Source: JBBIRW01 sp037441565 (GTDB taxonomy: Bacteria; Desulfobacterota; JBBIRW01). Taken from it: DNA of 64,000 nucleotides. Below are positions 53,600 to 61,345 of this stretch, piece by piece. A program made the position numbers and the translations under genes. The notes beneath the pieces were generated by a model, which saw only the letters and a program-made list of their open reading frames with translations, did no database searches and had not been told where the DNA came from. Within the stretch, counting starts at the first letter, position 1. Each line of letters begins with the position of its first letter. The DNA lies in NCBI GenBank assembly GCA_037441565.1, contig JBBIRW010000002.1, forward strand, positions 274,273-338,272. The letters are read 5' to 3'.

Positions 53600-53623
53600 C
53601 ACTGTTACACTCTGTGATGATTG

Positions 53624-53833
53624 CTATCTATAAAAAAGATTCCTGAATGTATCCTTGAAAGTGCATACGTCACTATTTTTAACATATATACTGTATTTTC
53701 CCTTGCCTTGAACCACACAGCAGTGTTTTACTTTTCTTGATATCAATAATTTGAGAAAGCTTCTTAATTCCTTTAGGCTTCCATGAAAAGTAAATTTTCT
53801 GTAGCTTTTCATCTCTTTGATTTTTAATCTCAC
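53624..53833 (-). CDS. Possible small protein upstream of the methyltransferase
   Basis: 69-aa frame (GTG at 53833 or ATG at 53812), no family recognised. The ATG form reads MKSYRKFTFHGSLKELRSFL, then KVKHCCVVQGKGKYSIYV with a Cys pair. It lies between tRNA-Leu and the methyltransferase on the same strand, 21 bp before the latter. No clear ribosome site, so it may not be translated. Confidence 0.4.
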   Translation of the reverse strand: MRLKIKEMKSYRKFTFHGSLKELRSFLKLLISRKVKHCCVVQGKGKYSIYVKNSDVCTFKDTFRNLFYR

Positions 53834-53839
53834 AACTCA

Positions 53840-53924
53840 TGCCGGAGGGGGGGATCGAACCCCCACGGGATTAGCTCCCACCGGATTTTGAGTCCGGCGC
53901 GTCTTCCAGTTCCACCACTCCGGC
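53840..53924 (-). tRNA. tRNA-Leu (anticodon CAA)
   Basis: Class II tRNA on the minus strand: acceptor GCCGGAG/CTCCGGC, anticodon stem CCGGA/TCCGG around CTCAAAA (anticodon CAA, codon UUG), a long variable arm GGGAGCTAATCCC and T loop TTCGATC. CCA is not encoded, unlike the tRNA-Val of this window. It marks the edge of the A+T-rich accessory region. Confidence 0.95.
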
Positions 53925-54043
53925 AGATTTTAGAATTATAACTTCTTTATCAGAAAGAAGCTACTTTTGTCAACTCAGGAGAAGCCTTTCGGCAACTCCT
54001 TCTTTATCAACTCTGGCAATTTCATCTCATTGTTTTATCACTT

Positions 54044-54071
54044 TTGACAGGGCTCCAAAACTTATGCTAAT
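54044..54071 (+). promoter_or_regulatory. Possible promoter of the coiled-coil secretion genes
   Basis: TTGACA (54044-54049), 16 bases, GCTAAT (54066-54071), about 55 bases before the first gene of the accessory region. The -35 is perfect, the -10 has four of six matches. Confidence 0.4.
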
Positions 54072-54125
54072 TTCTTATCGAACACCAGTGACGCAAAAGA
54101 TCTATGTATAAATACGAGGTGTGAT

Positions 54126-55403
54126 ATGAGTACGAAGAAGCTGAGGCTATGTGTTTTATCCATTTTAATAATATGTGGTTTTGTCAGTGAGGTATATTCT
54201 CAGAGCATACATGATCCAGAACCTATGATCCACGAAGGATGTAATATATCCTTCTTAAAAGAAAGGCTGGCGAGGCTAAATAAAATACGTGAAGAATCAG
54301 AAAAAAATATAAGGGAAAGTGATATTACCATGATGAGAGTCCAGGAGATTATATTGCTTGCGAGGGCAAAGGGAAACGAGAAGGCAGAAAAAGTGGCTGA
54401 GGAAGCTTATATGAAGGCAAAAAGGGCAAAGGAAGAGCATACAAAGAACAAAGAAGAAGTTGAAAAACAGATGGCTTATCTAAATAGCATAGTAAGCATC
54501 ATGAAACAAAAAAACTATGAAAGGCTTTCAGAACTGTGCGAAGAGAAAAAATTAAAATATGAACAGGTAAGAAATCATCTTATGAATTATGTGAAAGAAG
54601 CAGAAATGGCAGTAAAAGATTTTGAAAAGATCCAAAAAGAGGCTAAAGAGGAATTGAGGACAGCCAAAATTATGCTTCTTGAAGAAATTATCCCTTTAGC
54701 TCCTGAGTTTCTTGATGCAATAGAAGCACAGGAAAAACTATACAAATCCCTCGGGCGATTGGCAAAGATTATTCAAAGTCGCTTTGTTAATGATCAATCC
54801 AAATCGCATAAATTAAGAGAATGGGTATGGAAATTGGGTGATATAGTACGAAGGAAAGAAGGTTTTTGGTATAGCCAGTATCTGAAAAATAAAGAGAAGA
54901 TTTTACTAATAGAAACAAGTATACCTTCTTTAGGGTCTGCTGAATTTGCCGGGGAAATTATGGGCAAGATTAAATCTGATTTAGAAGGCATGTTAAATGA
55001 TTGTGAATCTATGGAGCAATCTACAAGAGAAGAACTTAATGTAATCAATATCCTTGAATCTCAAGAATTTAAAGATGTCCTATCTGATCTCCTTGTTGCT
55101 GGACTTGAGCAAGAGGCAAGTGAATTAGAATTATTGGCTAAAGAGTTAGAAAAAAACGGAAAAAAATTATCACAATTTAAGCAAGGGCTGAAAAAGGTTA
55201 TGCCTATCATCAGTAAATTATATGGGCTCTCTAACACTATATCGTCGTTAATTAAAATCAGATTATTAGAAGACGAGATAGACAGATTGTATAAAGTGAC
55301 CGATCCAGAAAGAGCAAATTTCTGGATTGAAGAACATAAAAAGGCTTCTGAAGATTATAAAAAATGCAGAGAACTACTTCAAAATTGTTATAAAAAAGAG
55401 TAA
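54126..55403 (+). CDS. Secreted coiled-coil protein
   Basis: 425 aa. Signal peptide MSTKKLRLCVLSILIICGFV with probable cleavage near VYSQS, then almost entirely charged helical coiled coil (EKVAEEAYMKAKRAKEEHTK, and a long middle segment to ~residue 415). No domain recognised. Its leader GAGGTGTGATATG and its signal peptide are nearly the same as those of the next gene, so the pair arose by duplication of the front part. Likely a periplasmic or surface scaffold; function unknown. Confidence 0.75.
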   Translation: MSTKKLRLCVLSILIICGFVSEVYSQSIHDPEPMIHEGCNISFLKERLARLNKIREESEKNIRESDITMMRVQEIILLARAKGNEKAEKVAEEAYMKAKRAKEEHTKNKEEVEKQMAYLNSIVSIMKQKNYERLSELCEEKKLKYEQVRNHLMNYVKEAEMAVKDFEKIQKEAKEELRTAKIMLLEEIIPLAPEFLDAIEAQEKLYKSLGRLAKIIQSRFVNDQSKSHKLREWVWKLGDIVRRKEGFWYSQYLKNKEKILLIETSIPSLGSAEFAGEIMGKIKSDLEGMLNDCESMEQSTREELNVINILESQEFKDVLSDLLVAGLEQEASELELLAKELEKNGKKLSQFKQGLKKVMPIISKLYGLSNTISSLIKIRLLEDEIDRLYKVTDPERANFWIEEHKKASEDYKKCRELLQNCYKKE

Positions 55404-55414
55404 TGAGGTGTGGT

Positions 55415-56485
55415 ATGGGAATAAAGAAATTAAGAATCAGTATTTTATCTTTGTTGATACTTTGTGGTTTTGTCAATGAGGTATTTTCTCAGAGCATACC
55501 CATGCCCCGCAGGGTCTGTGAAGGTTCACAATTCCTTGATGGCACATATATTCCAAGAGGTCAGGAGCAGATTGTCATTTACGGAGGTCAAAAATATAGG
55601 TGTGTCGGTTGTGGTAGCTGCGTTCCTTTGACAACCGATCAAGCTCCATCTTACTCCACAAGAACCTATAACTATCGCCCCCAGAGCTTCACTGAAAGCC
55701 TGATGATAGGTCTCATGCAGAGTTTTATAAATGGATTCATGCAGGGATTACAAAGTCATAGTCCGTCTTCTGCAATGAGAGATTATGAAATTAAGAAACA
55801 GCGGGAGGAAGAAAAATGGCTTGCTGAATGGAAGCAGCAAATAGTGAAACAGTTTGATGATATGCGAGAAAAGCATCGTATGTTAAAGGAAGAAGAATTC
55901 AAGGCAAGCAAGGCAAGATTGCTTTCCAAACTAAAAGGTATTGACTCCGTTGATGCCTCTAAATCTAAGAAGCAAAACATCGCAATGGAAAATCTTAAAT
56001 GCAGTTATTACCTGAGTAAAAAAGCATTAGAGGAAAAGGATATAGAAATGGCAAGGCAATACAGTTCAGGTGCTGCACTGGCTATGACAGGCGAGATAAG
56101 TTGTCCAAAAGATATAAAGTTGCCTGAAGTTTCAACTACCTTATCTTACGATACACAGTTCAGGGATGAGTTTTTTAGAGCATATGTCATGGAGCTAAAT
56201 AACAGGGTTGATGCTGCCTTAAAGCTTCGTCAGGAATTAGAAGAAGCATCTAAAAGGTTAAAAGAAAGCCAGGAAAAGGTGAAACAACTGGAAACAAAAA
56301 AAGATGTAAGCGATGAAAACGAGAAAGCTCAGATTGATCCACTTTTGGAAGAGGCAAAAAAGGCACTTAAAGAGGCAACTGAACAGGAAAAGAAAGCGAG
56401 AGAATCTCTTGAAAATGTAAACAAAGAAATTGATGCACTAAGAGAACTTGAAAAAACATTTCTCTCAGTGGAGGTAAAAAAATGA
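55415..56485 (+). CDS. Secreted coiled-coil protein with a cysteine-rich head
   Basis: About 356 aa. Signal peptide MGIKKLRISILSLLILCGFV is a near copy of the one in the gene before. After it is a short Cys-bearing region (CEGSQFLDGTYIPRGQEQIV, YRCVGCGSC, two CxxC-like pairs that could bind zinc), a low-complexity stretch, then a long coiled coil to the end (KLRQELEEASKRLKESQEKV). The frame opens at 55403, but ATG 55415 has GAGG six bases before it. It overlaps the TPR-PDZ gene by 4 bp. Function unknown. Confidence 0.75.
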   Translation: MGIKKLRISILSLLILCGFVNEVFSQSIPMPRRVCEGSQFLDGTYIPRGQEQIVIYGGQKYRCVGCGSCVPLTTDQAPSYSTRTYNYRPQSFTESLMIGLMQSFINGFMQGLQSHSPSSAMRDYEIKKQREEEKWLAEWKQQIVKQFDDMREKHRMLKEEEFKASKARLLSKLKGIDSVDASKSKKQNIAMENLKCSYYLSKKALEEKDIEMARQYSSGAALAMTGEISCPKDIKLPEVSTTLSYDTQFRDEFFRAYVMELNNRVDAALKLRQELEEASKRLKESQEKVKQLETKKDVSDENEKAQIDPLLEEAKKALKEATEQEKKARESLENVNKEIDALRELEKTFLSVEVKK

Positions 56486-57804
56486 AACTTTGGAGATTCT
56501 TATACATTGTAATACTATTAGTGTTTGTTCCTGATCCCTATCTCTTTGCAGATCCAATATCAGCAGAAGCAAAGAAAAAATTTTCGTATGCAATTGAGAT
56601 TATTGAAAAAGCAAAGGGATTTAATGATTACATTGATGCAGAGGAAAGACTTGATGAAGTTGTTACTTTAGAACCAACCTGGGCTGAGGCTTACTATAAT
56701 CTTGGTCTTGTCTGTGAAGAAATAGGGAAATATGGCAAAGCCATAAAATCTTATCAAAAATACTTAGAACTTACAAAAGATACTGCTCTCAAATCAGAGG
56801 TTGAGGTAAGTATTACAAGACTTCAAAGAATAAGGCAATTGAAAAGGGAAATAGGAGTAGTTTGGGAGAATTTTAGATCTCTAAAAAATGGTATTTATGT
56901 AGTAACCACTTCATTTGGAGGATTAAAAATTAAAAATACAGATTTACAAGAAGGAGATAAAATTATCACTTTAAATTCAATAAATTTAGCAGGCATATCC
57001 CTTGAAGAATTCTTTAAACTTATCAAGAATGCTATGGATAATGAAAAGTTAGATAAACTCAGTCTTAAGATTATTCGTGGAGATAAAGAGATTAATATAA
57101 CTGTACCGAAGGAGGCGTTTAGAACAAATATATATGAAATTGATGAAAGTGAAATTGAAGAAGAGGTGATAAAATCAGATAAACGTGTATTTTTAATATT
57201 TTTGTCATATGACCCACAAAACATAAAAGATTTTAAGTTTTCATCTTCATCATACGCTGAGTTTATGAATAATATAGAAGAATTGGCTTCTCAATATAAA
57301 AATGAAATAAAGTTCATAACGATAAATGCTTATCTTAATAGAAAAATAGCAGAAGATTTAAAAGTTAGAGGCTTCCCATACTGTTTTTACGAAAAAGAAA
57401 AAGGGATTTTCAAACGTCTTTTGGGATCGAGAACAAAAGAGGAATTAAACGAATTTATAAAAACAGGAATTGATAAAAGAGGCGATGAAATTAAATTGGG
57501 ACGCAGGAGAAAGGTTTATAAACCAAAACCTGTATTAAGTCAACCTACTCTTAAAGCTATCCCTATTTTGAAATCATCTCCTAATGAAAAAGTTGGTATT
57601 ATTGTAGAAAAAGAACCAAATGGTATGAGGATTGTTTTTGTTGATAGGAATTCCCCTGCAGAAAAATTTGGGTTAAAAAGAGGATTTTTAGTTGTTCGTG
57701 TTAATGATCTCGATCTAAAAAATACTGCGGAAGAAAAATTCATAAAATATATCAATAGTGAAAAAACCTTTATACTTTATGTGGTTGAAGGAGAAATAGA
57801 ATGA
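56482..57804 (+). CDS. Periplasmic TPR-PDZ-thioredoxin-fold-PDZ protein without active cysteines
   Basis: 440 aa. Signal peptide to about residue 24 (LFADP); one or two TPRs (WAEAYYNLGLVCEEIGKYGK); PDZ 1 (~135-210); a thioredoxin-like domain (~225-335, KRVFLIFLSYDPQNIKDFKF, RGFPYCFYEKEKG) in which the redox CxxC is absent; PDZ 2 at the end (GMRIVFVDRNSPAEKFGLKR). It is the paralogue of the next gene, which has an active WCSFC but has lost PDZ 2. The two overlap by ATGA. A non-catalytic partner is inferred. Confidence 0.8.
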   Translation: MKLWRFLYIVILLVFVPDPYLFADPISAEAKKKFSYAIEIIEKAKGFNDYIDAEERLDEVVTLEPTWAEAYYNLGLVCEEIGKYGKAIKSYQKYLELTKDTALKSEVEVSITRLQRIRQLKREIGVVWENFRSLKNGIYVVTTSFGGLKIKNTDLQEGDKIITLNSINLAGISLEEFFKLIKNAMDNEKLDKLSLKIIRGDKEINITVPKEAFRTNIYEIDESEIEEEVIKSDKRVFLIFLSYDPQNIKDFKFSSSSYAEFMNNIEELASQYKNEIKFITINAYLNRKIAEDLKVRGFPYCFYEKEKGIFKRLLGSRTKEELNEFIKTGIDKRGDEIKLGRRRKVYKPKPVLSQPTLKAIPILKSSPNEKVGIIVEKEPNGMRIVFVDRNSPAEKFGLKRGFLVVRVNDLDLKNTAEEKFIKYINSEKTFILYVVEGEIE

Positions 57805-58862
57805 GTGTAAGTGTAATTGAGATAGCATTTAAGATTACTAAAAATTTAAGAGTTGAGAAGATTTTTATATACACAATTACCATTTTTACTATCTTTGCTT
57901 TACCCCTCTATGCGAACACAGTATCAGAAGAGGCAAAGAAAAGTTTTTCAGAAGGGATTGAGATTATTAAAAGAGCCGTGGGCTATAGAGATTATCTTGA
58001 CGCAGAAGAAAAATTTGAAAAGGCAGTAAGCCTTGCGCCAACATGGGCTGAACCTTATTATAATCTTGCACTTGTTTGTGAAGAACTCGGAAAAGAAGTT
58101 AAAGCCATCAAGTCTTATAAAAAGTATTTAGAATTTGCGAAAGATACTTCTGACAGGGCAGAAGTTGAATTCAATATAGAAAAACTCAAAAAGTCAAGGC
58201 ATATGAAAAAAGAAATAGGTTTGGCTGGTATAAATCTTGTTGCCCTTAAAGACGGCATTTATGTAAAAAGTGCACTTAAAGGCTCAAGACTTGCTAAAGC
58301 AGGATTTCAAGCAGGAGATAAAATTGTGGAAGTAAACAAAAGAAACACTGTAGGAATAAAACTTGAAGAGTTTTACAAACTTATTAAAAGTGCATCTGAA
58401 AATCCAATGCTTGATGCAAGGAGGAATACAGGGATGATACCTTCCGTAGCTTTCCAGATTGTTCGCGGAGGCAGAAATCAAGTCATAGTGGCACCTTTAG
58501 ACACTTTTAAAACCAACATATATGAAATTGAAGAGGATGAACTTGTAGAAGAGGTGCTAAACTCCGATAAGCCTGTGCTTTTAGTCTTCTGGGCAGATTG
58601 GTGTTCATTTTGTAGAGAACTTATACCAATTATAGATGATTTAGCTGATAAATATACAGATGAGATTAGATTTTTAACTATAAGTGCAGACTATAATAAA
58701 AAGGCAGCAACCAACTTTCAGATCAAAGCCATTCCCTCTGCTATATATTTTAAAAATGGACAATTGATAAATTCTTTTGCTGGAAAAAGAACAAAGGAAG
58801 AGATAGAGGAGTTTTTAAAAACAGGTATTGACAGAAAAGCCCAAAAATTGAATCATATTTAA
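57801..58862 (+). CDS. Periplasmic TPR-PDZ-thioredoxin protein, C-terminal PDZ lost
   Basis: 353 aa. N-terminal membrane/signal helix (~20-38), TPRs (WAEPYYNLALVCEELGKEVK), PDZ 1 (GSRLAKAGFQAGDKIVEVNK), and a thioredoxin domain with active site FWADWCSFCREL (C268, C271) and cis-Pro in KAIPSAIYF. Same order as its paralogue upstream. The frame ends at TAA 58860-58862, but the missing linker and second PDZ lie just downstream in another frame. GGAG stands seven bases before the ATG. Confidence 0.85.
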   Translation: MSVSVIEIAFKITKNLRVEKIFIYTITIFTIFALPLYANTVSEEAKKSFSEGIEIIKRAVGYRDYLDAEEKFEKAVSLAPTWAEPYYNLALVCEELGKEVKAIKSYKKYLEFAKDTSDRAEVEFNIEKLKKSRHMKKEIGLAGINLVALKDGIYVKSALKGSRLAKAGFQAGDKIVEVNKRNTVGIKLEEFYKLIKSASENPMLDARRNTGMIPSVAFQIVRGGRNQVIVAPLDTFKTNIYEIEEDELVEEVLNSDKPVLLVFWADWCSFCRELIPIIDDLADKYTDEIRFLTISADYNKKAATNFQIKAIPSAIYFKNGQLINSFAGKRTKEEIEEFLKTGIDRKAQKLNHI

Positions 58863-59170
58863 GGGAAAAGACTGCTCAATCAGAAATAGCGAAAAAGGAA
58901 AATAATAAATCCTTACTTAAAGCAATTCCTCTCTTAAAAATCCCACCTGATCAGCAAATCGGGATGGTTATACAATCTGAACAGCATGGATTAAGAATAT
59001 TACGGATATTTCCAAATTGAGTTGCTGAAAAATCAGGGTTAAAAGTTGGGGACTTGATAGTGCGCATAAATGGACTTGATTTAAAAGGTGTTTCATCTAA
59101 GGAGTTTGTTAGACATTTAAGGAGTGAAGGAACGATTATCCTTTATATTCTACGAGAAATTAAGGAATGA
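58841..59170 (+). pseudogene. Detached C-terminal PDZ domain of the preceding TPR-PDZ-thioredoxin gene
   Basis: From the A5 run at about 58843, a frame shifted relative to the upstream gene reads SYLREKTAQSEIAKKENNKS, then LLKAIPLLKIPPDQQIG and a PDZ (VAEKSGLKVGDLIVRINGLD, ending REIKE at TGA 59168-59170). This matches residues ~355-440 of the paralogue. Inside it a TGA (after RIFPN) stands where the paralogue has Ser, so at least two lesions, a frameshift and a nonsense change, separate it from the parent gene. Confidence 0.75.
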
Positions 59171-59171
59171 A

Positions 59172-59285
59172 CGAGGGGCAGAGCCATTGAGGCTTACGAG
59201 GGCAGATATAAAGGCAAAATATCCGTCCCCCTTTTACTGGGCAGTGTTTATAATGCATGGTGAGGGAGGAGAATTGCTAAGTTGA
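59172..59285 (+). pseudogene. Possible C-terminal remnant of a CHAT-domain protease
   Basis: A 37-codon frame without its own start reads RGAEPLRLTRADIKAKYPSP and continues FYWAVFIMHGEGGE, the typical last strand of caspase-like CHAT domains (.HP.YWA.F...G). The catalytic His and Cys would lie upstream and are gone. It is likely what is left of a CHAT gene deleted or replaced here. Identification rests on one short motif. Confidence 0.45.
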
Positions 59286-59319
59286 CATAATTAACGATAA
59301 TGTTAATAATATATCCTTA

Positions 59320-59907
59320 GTGAGATATTTAGAATTAATTGCATTAAGAAATCGTCTTTATTTCAACTCTCAGGATGTAGCTGATGTCCTTGGAATAAAG
59401 CCATCCTCTGCCTTAGTTCTCTGTGCCAGATATGTTAAGAAAGGACTATTTATCAGGCTTAAGAAAGACCTTTATATCCTGAAAGAGAGGTGGCAGGAAA
59501 ATTCCGCCAGGGATTTTTACAGAATATCCAATATCCTTCAGGTGCCTTCTTATATTTCATTGATGACAGCCCTTTCATTTTATGAGGTAACCACACAGGT
59601 TCAGAGGGGATTTTTTGAATCTGTCTGCATAAAAAGGACAGGGAGATTTGAGATTGAAGGCATAATCTTTAATTTTTATAAATTGAAGCGGGAGCTTTAT
59701 TTTGATTTTACAAAGTATGACGACTTCTTTATTGCAACAAAAGAGAAGGCCTTTCTTGATGCGATGTATCTTTACTCATTTGGAAAATATACCTTTGACA
59801 TAGACTCTATTGATTCAGGGAAACTTGATATTCAAAGGATAAAGAAGCTCCTTAAAAATTTTCCAAAGAAAACAAAAATGGCAGTGGAGAGGATATGCAG
59901 GATTTAA
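59320..59907 (+). CDS. AbiEi-like antitoxin
   Basis: 195-aa type IV antitoxin-like protein: N-terminal winged helix (FNSQDVADVLGIKPSSALVL, then VKKGLFIRLKKDLYIL) and a C-terminal domain of the AbiEi/DUF6088 type (PSYISLMTALSFYEVTTQVQ; ATKEKAFLDAMYLYSFGKY). GTG start without a good ribosome site. Overlaps the toxin gene by 13 bp. Antitoxins of this group repress their own operon. Confidence 0.75.
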   Translation: MRYLELIALRNRLYFNSQDVADVLGIKPSSALVLCARYVKKGLFIRLKKDLYILKERWQENSARDFYRISNILQVPSYISLMTALSFYEVTTQVQRGFFESVCIKRTGRFEIEGIIFNFYKLKRELYFDFTKYDDFFIATKEKAFLDAMYLYSFGKYTFDIDSIDSGKLDIQRIKKLLKNFPKKTKMAVERICRI

Positions 59908-60563
59908 TAAAACAGGAGCAGTTTGAGATAGAGGTCTTAGACAGGCTTAAAAGCGGCAAATTCCTTGACAAACTTGTCTTTACCGGTGGGACAATGCTCA
60001 GATTGTGCTACGGCCTTAACAGATTTTCAGTTGACCTTGACTTTTGGCTTAACAAGGAGATTAACCTGAAAGCATACTTTACCAGACTGAAAGAGTTTCT
60101 TTCTAAGTACTATACAATTCGTGATGCAGAAGATAAGTTCTATACCCTACTTTTTGAAATAAAATCAGAAAACTATCCAAGAAGCCTTAAAATTGAAATA
60201 AGAAAAAAAGCCGAAAAGATTAAAACAGAGACATCAATTGCTTACAGCAAATACTCAAATACTCAGGTTTTGGTAAGGACTCTTTCACTTCAAGAGGTTA
60301 TGAAGTCAAAGATAGAGGCATTTTTAAGTAGAAAAGAGATAAGGGATGTCTTTGATATAGAGTTTTTGTTAAAAAGAGGAACTGAGTTAAAAGCTACAAA
60401 GGAAGAGCTCCAGAAACTACTTGAGGGGATAAAATCCCTTAGTAGGAACGACTATTCAGTGAAACTTGGCTCAATAATTGATGCAGAACAAAGACAGTAT
60501 TACATGAAAGAAAATTTTAAGCTCCTTATTATGAAGGTTAAAGAGAAGCTGGGTGGTGCTTGA
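59895..60563 (+). CDS. AbiEii-like nucleotidyltransferase toxin
   Basis: 222-aa nucleotidyltransferase-fold toxin. Seen: FTGGTMLRLCYGLNRFSVDL and DFWL (GG and DxD metal site), the KxEI-like KLEIEIRKK, and SKIEAFLSRKEIRDVFDIEF with the conserved Arg-Asp. AbiEii enzymes add nucleotides to tRNA or other targets and give abortive phage infection. Forms a pair with the preceding gene. Confidence 0.88.
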   Translation: MQDLIKQEQFEIEVLDRLKSGKFLDKLVFTGGTMLRLCYGLNRFSVDLDFWLNKEINLKAYFTRLKEFLSKYYTIRDAEDKFYTLLFEIKSENYPRSLKIEIRKKAEKIKTETSIAYSKYSNTQVLVRTLSLQEVMKSKIEAFLSRKEIRDVFDIEFLLKRGTELKATKEELQKLLEGIKSLSRNDYSVKLGSIIDAEQRQYYMKENFKLLIMKVKEKLGGA

Positions 60564-60752
60564 AAATGTGAAAAAAATACTAATTGATAAAAATAATAAT
60601 TAATAATTCTGTCCTGTCTGGTATTGTATATGCAGAAATTAAACACCTTATTTGTAATTTAATAAAAATCGTGATTTCTTCCTTGAATAATTAGAATGGT
60701 CATAAATGTGGAAATTGCCTTTACCTGCTATGGTTGTGTTGATACAAATTAA

Positions 60753-60833
60753 AAGCTCATAGGCCGTTTAATAAACCCTGCAAAAGAGTGGGGAGTAAGA
60801 TACTATGTCTTGAAATATAAAGGAGTTAACTAA
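60753..60833 (+). pseudogene. Short open 3' fragment before the zinc-ribbon gene
   Basis: After an in-frame TAA, 26 codons read KLIGRLINPAKEWGVRYYVL and end in TAATG shared with the next start. They look protein-like but no family is recognised. The rest of 60564-60832 is A+T-rich and shows nothing else. Confidence 0.3.
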
Positions 60834-61345
60834 TGAAACAAGTCAAACCGGGTCGTGTGCCTTCTTTGATAGGATTTATTGGTTCAATTATTGTCATTAT
60901 CTTCGGGATATTCTGGACAGGATTAGCAGTATCACTTGCCGCATCACATGGGGGAGATCCCCCGATTGTTTTTATTATATTTGGAATAGTTTTTATAATG
61001 GCTGGGATTGGCAGCGCTATCTACAATTATAAAAATGCCTTTGGTAAAAACCGCATCTCTGAATACGATATAGTTGAACCGGGGGAAGAAGATATATCTG
61101 AAAGATTAGGAGCTAGTTCAAGCAGTCTTAACTACTGCCCCTATTGTGGAAGCTCAATAGATGAGGATTTTTCTTTTTGCCCAAAATGCGGCAAAAAACT
61201 AAAAATAAAGGAGGATAAAATTTATCACAGGGAAATTCATGAATCTGTCCAAAATATCATGTTTAATCTTTGTCTTTCTGATTTGCAGCTTATCAGAGGC
61301 ATCTGCCGAAAGCATTGTAGATGCAAACAACAAGTTTGCTTTTGA
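60833..61345 (+). CDS. Two-helix membrane protein with a C-terminal zinc ribbon
   Basis: 170 aa. Two membrane helices (SLIGFIGSIIVIIFGIFWTG and IVFIIFGIVFIMAGIGSAIY), then a linker and a zinc ribbon CPYCGSS...FCPKCGKKL. The next 40 residues, NIMFNLCLSDLQ and so on, are out of frame over the serpin signal peptide (107-bp overlap), so the original stop after the ribbon has probably been lost. AAAGGAG seven bases before the ATG. Function unknown. Confidence 0.65.
   Translation: MKQVKPGRVPSLIGFIGSIIVIIFGIFWTGLAVSLAASHGGDPPIVFIIFGIVFIMAGIGSAIYNYKNAFGKNRISEYDIVEPGEEDISERLGASSSSLNYCPYCGSSIDEDFSFCPKCGKKLKIKEDKIYHREIHESVQNIMFNLCLSDLQLIRGICRKHCRCKQQVCF

Noticed and set aside
59018..59022. In-frame TGA in the PDZ remnant as a second selenocysteine codon
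   Set aside because: The paralogue has Ser at this position, not Cys, no SECIS-like loop follows closely, and the fragment is already frameshifted.
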